In this document: positions 15,151-22,941 of the stretch, in pieces
Position numbering within the stretch: position 1 is the stretch's first letter
Layout of the letters: every line of letters begins with the position of its first letter
Assembly: GCA_964388945.1 (NCBI GenBank)
Contig: CAYMCM010000029.1
Location: 1 to 29,331 of the forward strand
Length of the DNA stretch: 29,331 nucleotides
From: Roseburia_D sp964388945
GTDB lineage: Bacteria; Bacillota; Clostridia; Lachnospirales; Lachnospiraceae
Direction of reading: 5' to 3'
Translations under genes and position numbers: made by a program
The notes under the pieces: generated by a model
What the model saw: only the letters and a program-made list of their open reading frames with translations
What the model was told of the DNA's origin: nothing
Database searches by the model: none

Positions 15151-15615
15151 CTATTCTCCCTGTTTTTCTTCTATGCTCTTTCCCGTTTTCGCATCATAGT
15201 GTGCCAGTCCGCATTTTACCAGCTCCACCAGACGTTCAAAATCATCCTTCAGATACAGATACCCCATGAGCGCCTCGAAACCTGTCGCACGGCGGTAATC
15301 CACCATCGTCGCATTCTTTGCCATGGTTGGGGACTTTGCATTGCGCCCTCTTCTGAACACATCACATTCCTCCTCGGTCAGCTTCGGCTCGATCGCATGC
15401 ATCATTTCCGACTGTGCATGTGCCTTCACAAGCTGACTGGTGGTCTGATGCAGCTTTCCCGCTCTGGTATTCCCTCTTCCGACCACAATGGAACGTATGA
15501 CCAGATCATAGATCCCGTCTCCGATATACGCAAGTGTGAGCGGCGAATATGTCCTGATATCCACATCGCCCAGATCAAACTGTCCTTTTATATACGCATT
15601 TATGCCCTTTTCCAT
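15151..15615 (-). CDS. mrnC: Mini-ribonuclease III
   Basis: The 154-residue protein is an RNase III catalytic domain without a double-stranded RNA-binding domain. Seen are YSPLTLAYIGDGIYDLVIRS (the metal-binding D of the signature in a degenerate form), KAHAQSEMMHAI, KSPTMAKNATMVDYRRATGFEALMGYLYL (the second acid in GFEALMGYLYL). Mini-III matures the ends of 23S rRNA in Bacillus. The start overlaps the last 16 bp of cysS and has its own AGAAGGAG site. Adjacent cysS and rlmB support the assignment. Confidence 0.94.
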   Translation of the reverse strand: MEKGINAYIKGQFDLGDVDIRTYSPLTLAYIGDGIYDLVIRSIVVGRGNTRAGKLHQTTSQLVKAHAQSEMMHAIEPKLTEEECDVFRRGRNAKSPTMAKNATMVDYRRATGFEALMGYLYLKDDFERLVELVKCGLAHYDAKTGKSIEEKQGE

Positions 15616-17006
15616 TTTACTCCTTCTCTGGTGTCCTCCAGAACAATGCCCTTTTCCAGTAAAAGATCACGAATCTCATCCGCACGGGCAAAATTCTTCT
15701 CTTTTCTTGCCGCCTGACGTTCCGCAATCAGTTCTTCGATCTCTGTATCTAAGATCTCCTCTTTTCGCTCCACGAGGATTCCAAGCACACCGCACAATGT
15801 CTCTAAACGGTCATACAGTGCTTTTAAGTATTCTTTGCTGTTTTCCGAAGAAGTATTTGAATTTGCATATTTTACCAGCTCAAATACCGCAGAAACCGCA
15901 TCCGCTGTATTGGCATCATCTTCCATTGCTGTTTCAAATTTCTTTACAAAATCTTCACTTGCCGCAAACGCCGCCTTTTCCTCATCTGTCATCTGTTCTA
16001 TCTTTGCCGCTTTGCTCAAGTGTTTCAGATTGTCTGCCGCCGTCAGCACACGCTCTAAACTGTTCTTCGCCGCATCCATCAGCTCTGCGCTGAAATTAAG
16101 CGGTGTCCGGTAATGCGCACTTAACATAAAGAAACGTAATACCTGAAGATCATATTTCTCGCCGATCTCACGGACTGTAAAGAAATTGCCCAGTGATTTT
16201 GACATCTTCTGATTATTGATATTTAAGAAACCATTATGCATCCAGTAATGTGCAAACGGAACGCCGTTTGCTGCTTCTGACTGTGCGATCTCATTTTCAT
16301 GATGCGGAAAGATCAGATCCTCCCCGCCGGCATGAATATCAATGGTATCGCCCAGATATTTTTTTGCCATGACTGAACACTCGATATGCCAGCCCGGACG
16401 TCCTTCGCACCACGGAGATTCCCAGTATGGCTCCCCGTCTTTTTTCGGTTTCCACAAAACAAAATCCAGCGGATCTTCCTTCAGATCCCCGGTCACCTTA
16501 ATACTGCGGTGGCCGGCTTCCAGGTCATCAATATTCTTATGCGAAAGCTTTCCATAGCCCTGAAATTTACGTGTGCGGTAATAAACCGTACCATCTGCGG
16601 CGGCATAAGCATACCCTTTATCGATCAGTGTCTGTATCATGTCAATCATACCGCCGATCTCCTGCGTGGCAAGCGGATGGATCGTTGCCGGTTTCAGATT
16701 CAAATCCGCCATATCTTTTTTGCACTCCGCGATAAATCGACCGGAAATTTCTTCTGCTGTCGTTCCTTCCTCTATTGCCTCTTTGATGATCTTGTCATCC
16801 ACATCCGTAAAATTGGACACATAATTGACTTCATAGCCCTTGTATTCCAGATAACGGCGAAATGTATCAAATATGATCATCGGTCTGGCATTTCCAATAT
16901 GAATGTAATTGTACACGGTAGGACCGCACACATACATGCTCACTCTGCCTTCTTTGATCGGTACAAATTCTTCCTTTTTTCTTGTCAATGTATTAAATAT
17001 CTTCAT
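15600..17006 (-). CDS. cysS: Cysteinyl-tRNA synthetase
   Basis: The 468-residue class I synthetase has YVCGPTVYNYIHIGNARP with the zinc ligand C27 and the HIGH-type HIGN at 36-39, CSVMAKKYLGDTIDIHAGGEDLIFPHHENE with further zinc ligands, and NQKMSKSLGNF near 267. The C-terminal half is the anticodon-binding helical domain. It charges tRNA-Cys with cysteine. I chose the ATG at 17004-17006 with TTGGAGGAAACC upstream; a longer version would begin inside cysE. It follows cysE in the same T-box-controlled transcript, which ties cysteine synthesis and charging to the level of uncharged tRNA-Cys. Confidence 0.97.
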   Translation of the reverse strand: MKIFNTLTRKKEEFVPIKEGRVSMYVCGPTVYNYIHIGNARPMIIFDTFRRYLEYKGYEVNYVSNFTDVDDKIIKEAIEEGTTAEEISGRFIAECKKDMADLNLKPATIHPLATQEIGGMIDMIQTLIDKGYAYAAADGTVYYRTRKFQGYGKLSHKNIDDLEAGHRSIKVTGDLKEDPLDFVLWKPKKDGEPYWESPWCEGRPGWHIECSVMAKKYLGDTIDIHAGGEDLIFPHHENEIAQSEAANGVPFAHYWMHNGFLNINNQKMSKSLGNFFTVREIGEKYDLQVLRFFMLSAHYRTPLNFSAELMDAAKNSLERVLTAADNLKHLSKAAKIEQMTDEEKAAFAASEDFVKKFETAMEDDANTADAVSAVFELVKYANSNTSSENSKEYLKALYDRLETLCGVLGILVERKEEILDTEIEELIAERQAARKEKNFARADEIRDLLLEKGIVLEDTREGVKWKRA

Positions 17007-17023
17007 GGTTTCCTCCAACCTGT

Positions 17024-17740
17024 TTATTTTCTGTTTTCCTGCTCTTTTTCTCTCTGACGCTTCTGGCATTTTTCATGTGCTTCCCTGAGTGCTTTTAATT
17101 TCTGTTCTAAATCGATCACTTCATTACACAGTGCAGAGTTTTCTTTCTGCAGCAGATCAATATCCTCCTTGACCGGATCCGGAAGATGGATCTGATCCAT
17201 ATCATTGCGCGGCACTTTCTCATTGTCACGTTTTACGATCCTGCCCGGAACACCGACTACAGTACAGTTCGGCGGAACCTCCTCGATCACGACACTGCCC
17301 GCTCCGATCTTTGAATTTTCACCGACCGTAAAGGAACCTATGATCTTTGCCCCGGCACTGACCATCACATTGTCACCAAGCGTCGGATGCCGCTTTCCAG
17401 TTTCTTTTCCGGTTCCTCCCAGAGTAACTCCCTGATAAAGCGTCACATTGTCTCCAACGCTCGCGGTCTCCCCGATAATGACACCTGAACCATGATCGAT
17501 AAAAAAGCCTTTTCCGATCGTTGCTCCCGGATGGATCTCGATCCCGGTCCTTCTTGCCGCACGCTGTGAAATATAACGTGCCCGGAAATAATGTCCTTTT
17601 AAGTACAATTTATGCGCCCTGCGGTAACTGAGCATTACCCAGAAGGTCGGATAGAGCAACACCTCCGCCGAGCTTTTGATCGCCGGATCTCTTTCCTTTA
17701 TCACTTGAATTTCTTCTTTTATGTACTGAAAAAATCCCAT
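17024..17740 (-). CDS. cysE: Serine O-acetyltransferase
   Basis: The 238-residue protein acetylates serine with acetyl-CoA, the first step of cysteine synthesis. It has the short N-terminal helical part and the left-handed beta-helix of hexapeptide repeats (IEIHPGATIGKGFFIDHGSGVIIGETASVGDNVTLYQGVTLGG, with the catalytic DHGSG and the acetyl-CoA site TGKETGKRHPTLGDNV). After the repeats comes an unusual 45-residue charged tail predicted to be a coiled coil (DIDLLQKENSALCNEVIDLEQKLKALREAHEKCQKRQREKE). It replaces the short Ile-ending tail by which many CysE proteins bind CysK. First gene after the Cys T-box; ribosome-binding site AAAGGAAG. Confidence 0.95.
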   Translation of the reverse strand: MGFFQYIKEEIQVIKERDPAIKSSAEVLLYPTFWVMLSYRRAHKLYLKGHYFRARYISQRAARRTGIEIHPGATIGKGFFIDHGSGVIIGETASVGDNVTLYQGVTLGGTGKETGKRHPTLGDNVMVSAGAKIIGSFTVGENSKIGAGSVVIEEVPPNCTVVGVPGRIVKRDNEKVPRNDMDQIHLPDPVKEDIDLLQKENSALCNEVIDLEQKLKALREAHEKCQKRQREKEQENRK

Positions 17741-17843
17741 TTTTATGCTTCCTTTCTGTCTTTTCCACTGTTATATCTAATGCACATGCTTCTTATTCTG
17801 TGCATGTACCGTCAGCGCGCCCCAGCGCACTTTCCTATAAAGC

Positions 17844-18098
17844 AAAAAAGCGGATAACTTCTCATTAGAGACGAAGTTATCCGCGGTTCCACTCTATCTA
17901 AAAGATACTCTCATATCTTTCCCTCTCTTACGTAACGTGTAATCGACGTATCAGACTACTATACCTTCTTCATCTAATCTGCTCCCGGATGCACTTTCAG
18001 ACAAACTCTGTAAAAACTGCTTTCAGCCGGTGACAGTTTCTCTCTGGTACAGACATTTTCTCTTACTCTTTCCGTTCCCTGCATTTTTCTTTCATTCT
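17844..18098 (-). promoter_or_regulatory. Cysteine T-box leader of cysE operon
   Basis: The leader ends with a T-box sequence, GGAACCGCGG on the minus strand (17881-17890), followed by a terminator stem GCGGATAACTTC/GAAGTTATCCGC (17851-17884) and TTTTTT. The preceding part has the Stem I features of T-boxes, including GGCTGAAAG and a TGC codon followed by A in the likely specifier loop. The antiterminator bulge reads TGGA, which would pair with UCCA, fitting the U73 discriminator of tRNA-Cys. Uncharged tRNA-Cys should therefore switch the operon on. This accounts for most of the 407-bp gap between cysE and ispF; 17741-17843 holds nothing else I can name. Confidence 0.9.
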
Positions 18099-18104
18099 CA
18101 GTCA

Positions 18105-18133
18105 AGTTTACGCAAAATACTAAGGTTTGTCAA
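18105..18133 (-). promoter_or_regulatory. Sigma-A promoter of T-box/cysE operon
   Basis: Minus strand TTGACA (18128-18133), 17 bp, TAAACT (18105-18110), just past the ispF stop. Confidence 0.75.
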
Positions 18134-18147
18134 GATTTTTTTATCTT

Positions 18148-18690
18148 TTACGCCTGCCCGCAGCCGCTGCATCCCGCACAGCCGCCCGTCGTACCGCCAA
18201 CTGCAACGCTGCTTTCATAAATGGAGGACAGTGCGCAGATTGCCTGCGCGGAAATGCCCTGTTCTGTTCCGGTAAAACCAAGCCCCTCTTCGGTAGTCGC
18301 CTTGATATTAACCTGATTTTTTTCTAAGTGAAGCACCTCTGCCACATTTTTTTCCATCTGCTCGATATACGGACGCAGCTTCGGTTTTTGCGCGATCACT
18401 GTCGCATCAATATTTTCTATAACATAGCATTCCTTTTCCAGCAGTTCACCCACATGCGCAAGCAGCTTCATACTCGACGCTCCTTTATACGCCGGATCAG
18501 TATCCGGAAAATGTTTCCCAATATCACCAAGTGCCGCCGCACCGAGCAGCGCATCCATGATCGCATGCAGCAGCACATCGGCATCAGAATGTCCAAGCAG
18601 CCCCAGATGATGCGGAATCGTAACTCCTCCTATGATAAGATCTCTTCCCTCGACCAGTTTATGCACATCATAACCCATTCCTACTCGCAT
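18148..18690 (-). CDS. ispF: 2-C-methyl-D-erythritol 2,4-cyclodiphosphate synthase
   Basis: The 180-residue protein is the fifth enzyme of the MEP isoprenoid pathway, forming the cyclodiphosphate from CDP-ME-2-phosphate. Seen are GMGYDVHKL (metal ligands D and H), GLLGHSDADVLLHAIMDALLGAAALGDIGKHFPDTD (third ligand and active site) and IKATTEEGLGFTGTEQGISAQAI. The start at 18690 has AAAGGAAG upstream; longer forms would overlap the preceding gene. IspF is normally about 157-160 residues; this one has an extra tail, VGGTTGGCAGCSGCGQA, with three cysteines. It follows the threonine-aldolase-like gene by 25 bp and is likely cotranscribed with it. Confidence 0.94.
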   Translation of the reverse strand: MRVGMGYDVHKLVEGRDLIIGGVTIPHHLGLLGHSDADVLLHAIMDALLGAAALGDIGKHFPDTDPAYKGASSMKLLAHVGELLEKECYVIENIDATVIAQKPKLRPYIEQMEKNVAEVLHLEKNQVNIKATTEEGLGFTGTEQGISAQAICALSSIYESSVAVGGTTGGCAGCSGCGQA

Positions 18691-18715
18691 AACTTCTTCC
18701 TTTCTTTTGCTGTCT

Positions 18716-19750
18716 TTAAAGTGCCGCCACATCGGCAAGCAGTTCATTTACCTGTTCCTCTGTCGTTGCCCAGCTCGTACAGAAACGTACCAGCGCATGA
18801 TCGACATCTGTATTTTTTTCAAATGAATAGCTGTATTTTTCACTCAGTTTTTCAAGATCACAAACCGGCAGAATAAAAAATTGCTGGTTTGTCATAGAAT
18901 CCATATAAGCCGGATAACCCTTTTTCAAAAACGCATCTTTTATCTTTCCCGCAAGCACATTGGCATGACGACCAAGTTCTTCATAGCGACCGCCTTCCAT
19001 CAGCACCTCAAATTGTATTCCCAGAAGTCTTCCTTTCGCCAGCATACCGCCCTGTCTCTTTATCATATAACGGAAATCCTTTTTTAATCTGTCATCCGTA
19101 ATGATCACGGCCTCTCCGAACAATGCTCCCACTTTCGTTCCGCCGATATAAAATACATCACTTAGCTGTGCGTAATCCGAAAGTGTCAGATCATTTCCCT
19201 CTGCGGCAAGTCCATACGCCAGTCTTGCACCATCCACAAACAGATACAGATCATATTTACGGCATACTTCCCGGATCTCACTTAATTCTGCTTTGGTATA
19301 CAGTGTGCCATATTCCGTGGGATTTGATACATAGACCATCCCCGGCTGTACCATATGCTCTGCGTTTCCTGCCGAAAAATGTTCCATGCAGCAAGCAGCG
19401 ATCTGTGCAGCCGTTATCTTTCCATTGGTATTTGGAAGCGCCAGCACCTTATGCCCGGTCGCCTCGATCGCACCTGTCTCGTGAACATTGATATGCCCGG
19501 TATCCGCTGCGATCACGCCCTGCCACGGTCTTAATGCTGCGGCAATGATCGTCGTGTTCGTCTGTGTACCGCCAACTAAAAACTGCACATAAGCATCCTT
19601 TCTGCCACACTTTTGAAGAATCATCTGCCGTGCCCGCTCGCAGTGCTCATCTTCACCATAACCAGCCGTCTGTTCTAAATTTGTCTCCGCTAACATCTCG
19701 ATGATCTTCGGATGTGCGCCCTGTGTATAATCACATTCAAAATGTATCAT
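18716..19750 (-). CDS. ltaE: Threonine aldolase-like PLP enzyme
   Basis: The 344-residue protein is a fold-type I PLP enzyme of the beta-eliminating lyase/threonine aldolase group: FLVGGTQTNTTIIAAAL (phosphate-binding turn), HINVHETGAIEATGHKV, LFVDGARLAYGLA (Asp contacting the ring nitrogen) and YIGGTKVGALFGEAV with the PLP lysine. Enzymes of this group split L-threonine or allo-threonine to glycine and acetaldehyde. The substrate range is not certain. Start chosen at 19750, after AAAGGAGG; the longer reading frame would run through the promoter. It is followed by ispF. Confidence 0.85.
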   Translation of the reverse strand: MIHFECDYTQGAHPKIIEMLAETNLEQTAGYGEDEHCERARQMILQKCGRKDAYVQFLVGGTQTNTTIIAAALRPWQGVIAADTGHINVHETGAIEATGHKVLALPNTNGKITAAQIAACCMEHFSAGNAEHMVQPGMVYVSNPTEYGTLYTKAELSEIREVCRKYDLYLFVDGARLAYGLAAEGNDLTLSDYAQLSDVFYIGGTKVGALFGEAVIITDDRLKKDFRYMIKRQGGMLAKGRLLGIQFEVLMEGGRYEELGRHANVLAGKIKDAFLKKGYPAYMDSMTNQQFFILPVCDLEKLSEKYSYSFEKNTDVDHALVRFCTSWATTEEQVNELLADVAAL

Positions 19751-19805
19751 TGTTTCCTCCTTTTTGTCCGGCTCCCTTTTCCGGGAATGGGCAAAGTCAA
19801 TTCCT

Positions 19806-19833
19806 ATAATATGACATTTTTCTGGAAATGAAA
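19806..19833 (-). promoter_or_regulatory. Promoter of ltaE-ispF
   Basis: Minus strand TTTCAT (19828-19833), 16 bp, TATTAT (19806-19811). It diverges from the permease promoter, with the two -35 elements 16 bp apart. Confidence 0.5.
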
Positions 19834-19849
19834 AGTCCCAAACCCGGAA

Positions 19850-19893
19850 TTGCACTTTTTTTCACTCTATGATAACATACATAACAGGTATGT
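19850..19893 (+). promoter_or_regulatory. Permease promoter with operator-like inverted repeat
   Basis: TTGCAC (19850-19855), 17 bp, TAACAT (19873-19878) with TGA before the -10. A perfect 6-bp inverted repeat, ACATAC (19875-19880) and GTATGT (19888-19893), covers the end of the -10 and the transcription start, where a repressor would block initiation. The regulator is unknown. Confidence 0.6.
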
Positions 19894-19915
19894 AAATCAA
19901 CATAAGGAGTTTTTC

Positions 19916-20917
19916 ATGAACAAGAAACGCAGTTTTTTTATCATTTTGCTTTTAATCCTGCTTTTATTTGCCTCTGTCTGCTGTGGGATTCTGTTTGGCA
20001 GTGTAAATTTAAGCTTTTCCGATATTTTTGCCGTCCTAACGGCAAAGGACACTACTTCCACCGCCTGTACCCTGCTAAAAACCGTACGAATACCGCGCGT
20101 TCTTGGCGGACTTTTTGCCGGCGTTGGACTTTCCTGTTCCGGAGTGATCTTACAGGGCGTAATGAACAATTCCCTTGCAAGTCCGAACACGATTGGCGTT
20201 AATTCCGGCTCCGGTTTTGCTGTCATGCTCGCCATGATCTTTTTCCCTGCAACTTCCGCTATACTTCCGGTTTTTGCATTCCTTGGTGCGCTGCTCACCA
20301 CCCTTGCGATCTTTCTGCTCGCATCACTCTCGGACAGTTCACGTACCACGATCATTCTTGCCGGAATTACCGTTTCCACATTTTTAAACGCAGCAATCAA
20401 TACTGTAAAACTGCTTGACACCGACATTACGATCAATCTGACCTCTTTTCTGATCGGAACGCTCTCAGGGCTGACCACAAAAAAAATACTGCTGCCCGGC
20501 ATCTGCATCATCCTTGCTTTCCTGCTTTCCGTGCTGCTTTCCGTGCCGCTCAATCTGCTCGGACTTGGTGATGATATCGCACGTTCGCTCGGACTTCATG
20601 TTCCACTTACACGCTTTTTGCTCCTCGCACTTGCAAGTATTCTTGCCGGCTGTGTCGTAAGCTATGCCGGACTTTTAAGCTTTATTGGTCTGGTCATTCC
20701 GCACATCTGCCGCAGACTTTTTGGAAATGACGCGCGTTTTCTGCTTCCCTGCTCCGCTCTGCTCGGCGCAAGTTTCGTAATTCTGTGCGATCTTTTTGGC
20801 CGCGTTTTGTTTACGCCATTTGAACTCCCCGTCGGCATTATCATGTCATTTATCGGCGGTCCGTTTTTTTTATATCTGTTACTGAAAAAGAAAGGAGGAC
20901 GCAGAGTCCATGCTTGA
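19916..20917 (+). CDS. FecCD/BtuC-type ABC permease
   Basis: The 333-residue protein is a membrane subunit of a type II importer for iron-siderophore, heme or cobalamin-like substrates. It has about ten hydrophobic segments and the family stretches RIPRVLGGLFAGVGLSCSGVILQGVMNNSLASPNTIGVNSGSGF and, near the C-terminus, FIGLVIPHICRRLFGNDARFLLPCSALLGA, the cytoplasmic loop that contacts the ATPase. The start at 19916 follows ATAAGGAG. It overlaps the ATPase gene by 8 bp. The likely binding protein lies 2 kb away on the other strand, next to a tetrapyrrole gene, so a metal-chelate or corrin substrate is possible but not shown. Confidence 0.92.
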   Translation: MNKKRSFFIILLLILLLFASVCCGILFGSVNLSFSDIFAVLTAKDTTSTACTLLKTVRIPRVLGGLFAGVGLSCSGVILQGVMNNSLASPNTIGVNSGSGFAVMLAMIFFPATSAILPVFAFLGALLTTLAIFLLASLSDSSRTTIILAGITVSTFLNAAINTVKLLDTDITINLTSFLIGTLSGLTTKKILLPGICIILAFLLSVLLSVPLNLLGLGDDIARSLGLHVPLTRFLLLALASILAGCVVSYAGLLSFIGLVIPHICRRLFGNDARFLLPCSALLGASFVILCDLFGRVLFTPFELPVGIIMSFIGGPFFLYLLLKKKGGRRVHA

Positions 20918-21668
20918 ATTTTCCCATGTATCGGCATCCTGCCAACACACGAAGATCCTTTCCGATGTTTCCGCTTCTTTTGCCTGCGGTGACATCACCA
21001 CGATCGTCGGCCCGAACGGATGCGGCAAAACGACACTCGTACAATGTTTAAACGGCGTTTCCAACGTGACCTCCGGTCAGATCTTTCTCGAACAGGAAGA
21101 TCTTCTTAAAATTCCACTGCGGGATCGGGCAAAGCGAATCTCCTTTCTGCCGCAGGTGCGCATGATCATCCCTTCGCTTCCTGTCCGGACGCTGGTTGAA
21201 CACGGACGCTTTCCGCATCTCGGTTTTGCCAGACAAAAAACGAGGGAAGACCGCGAAATCGTTTCCCGCGCCATGAAATTTACACATGTAGATGCCTACG
21301 CTGATCAATATGTGGATACGCTCTCCGGCGGTGTCCGCCAGCGCGTTTTTCTTGCGATGATCCTTGCGCAAAATTGTGATTACATCGTGTTGGACGAGCC
21401 AACCACCTACCTGGATTTTATCGGTCAGCGGGATTTTCTTGCAATGATCCGCGCCTTAAGAGACCAGGGAAAAACCATTATTCTGATCCTTCATGATCTG
21501 AATCAGGCACTCAGCATATCCGACCGCCTCGTTGTTATGAAAGATCAAAAGATTATCGCAGCTGGAAATCCAAAAGAATGTATCAAAAGCCACATTTTAG
21601 AAAACGTTTTTGAAGCTTCCCTAAAACAGTTCCACGACAAAGACGGGACTTACTACTTTTTTGAGTAA
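20910..21668 (+). CDS. ABC transporter ATPase (FecE/BtuD type)
   Basis: The 252-residue ATPase powers the importer. Walker A is GPNGCGKTT near 34-42, the Q-loop is FLPQ, the signature is LSGGVRQR, Walker B is YIVLDEPTTYLD, and the switch histidine is in ILHDLNQAL. This set, with LNQALSISDRLVVMKDQKIIAAG, matches the ATPases of iron-siderophore and cobalamin systems. The start overlaps the permease gene, with AAAGGAGG about 10 bases upstream. The 3' end of the gene forms part of the terminator hairpin. Confidence 0.94.
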   Translation: MLEFSHVSASCQHTKILSDVSASFACGDITTIVGPNGCGKTTLVQCLNGVSNVTSGQIFLEQEDLLKIPLRDRAKRISFLPQVRMIIPSLPVRTLVEHGRFPHLGFARQKTREDREIVSRAMKFTHVDAYADQYVDTLSGGVRQRVFLAMILAQNCDYIVLDEPTTYLDFIGQRDFLAMIRALRDQGKTIILILHDLNQALSISDRLVVMKDQKIIAAGNPKECIKSHILENVFEASLKQFHDKDGTYYFFE

Positions 21669-21700
21669 TGTCCCGTCTTTGTCTTTCTATTATTTTTTTT
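21638..21700 (+). terminator. Terminator overlapping ATPase gene end
   Basis: AAAGACGGGAC (21639-21649) pairs with GTCCCGTCTTT (21670-21680), with an extra inner TTACT/AGTAA pairing and one bulge. A T-rich stretch ends in eight T at 21693-21700. The 5' arm lies within the last codons of the ATPase gene. Confidence 0.7.
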
Positions 21701-22938
21701 ACTGTTCATAGAAAAGCTGCAGCCCTGCTGTCTCACCGATCACGATAACTGCCGGAGTTTTTAATCCTGCCTCTTTTACTCGATCTGCAATATTCTTTAA
21801 AGTTCCACGCACTGCCTGCGTACCTCCATCACTGTTCTGTCTGACCACTGCGGCCGTCTTCTGTTCCCGCCGTATGCTCGGTAATCACATGGAAGCTGCG
21901 GGCAAGTCCCCTGTGTGTGACCGGAATGCCTGCTCCCGCAGGCGCCACGATTGCAGACGTAGTGCCAGGGATCTCCGTTACCGGAATTTTTGCCTCACGC
22001 AGAGTCAGTATCTCCTCACCGCCCCTGCCAAAGACAAACGGATCTCCTCCTTTTAACCGCACAACGTTTTTTCCATCACCCGCTTTTTCAATCAGAAGCG
22101 CATTGATCTCCTTCTGGCTGTAACTATGTGTGCCGCTTCTTTTTCCGACATAGATCTGTTCACAGCTTTCCGAAACATGAGACAACAGCCGTTCGTCCAA
22201 CAGATCGTCATAGACTAACACCTCTGCCCTTCGCAAGGCATTTAACCCCTTCACCGTGATTGCATCATATGCACCGCATCCGGCTCCGACCAGTGTAACA
22301 CTGCCCATTTTCTTTTTTACCTGTTTTTCTGCCGCCTCAGCCAGACGTTCCTGCATCTCTTTTTCCGTGAGCGGACGCCCATGTTCTACACAAAAGAGCG
22401 CCGCCTCTTTTAAAACTGCTGCTCTTATGCGGGCATCCGGAATCTGCCGTTTCACCGGTTCCCGGAACATGAAAAGCACATCCAGTATTTCTTCCATATT
22501 TTCCGGCAGTGCCGCGGCAAGACTGCTTCTGTAATATGCCGCTGTCATCGGGCTTGCGCCCTCCGTGGAAATCCCCGCACAAAACTTTCCTTCTTTTACC
22601 AGTGACGGAAAAATAAAACTGCATTTTTCCTGGTCATCCACCACATTTACAAGAATTTTTTTCTCCCTGCAAAGCGCACTGATGTGCTCATTCAATGCCT
22701 CATCATCCGTTGCCGCGATCACAAAGCTTTTTCCTTCCACATCTGAATCCTGAAAAGAACGTTCCAACAGCGTTAATGTTGGATCTGCTTTCAGCCCGTC
22801 TGCAAGATACGGTGCGACAACGATCAGCCTTGCTCCAAACGGCTTCATTTTTTCTATCTTATGAGCAGCAACTCTGCCGCCGCCCACGATCAGTCCCTCT
22901 TTTCCTTCCACTTCCATAAAAAACGGAAAATATCCCAT
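21699..22938 (-). pseudogene. Precorrin-2 dehydrogenase/uroporphyrinogen-III methyltransferase, broken 3' domain
   Basis: The open frame 21829-22938 (369 residues) begins with a complete siroheme-synthase-type NAD-binding domain (LIVGGGRVAAHKIEKMKPFGARLIVVAP to about residue 205), which oxidises precorrin-2 and may insert iron. It then enters the SAM-dependent uroporphyrinogen-III methyltransferase domain (SVTLVGAGCGAYDAITVKGLNALRRAEVLVYDDL, VRLKGGDPFVFGRGGEE, AGIPVTHRGLARSFHVITEHT). After HTAGTEDG the frame is lost and ends at 21829. The neighbouring frame continues the family's end: AAVVRQNSDGGTQAVRGTL, then ADRVKEAG and PAVIVIGE, to a stop at 21699. About 40 residues that usually lie between, including the part of the SAM pocket with the LVFLMG strand, are absent. 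The first domain may still work. It is coupled to the binding-protein gene, 3 bp away. Confidence 0.82.
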
Positions 22939-22941
22939 TGT

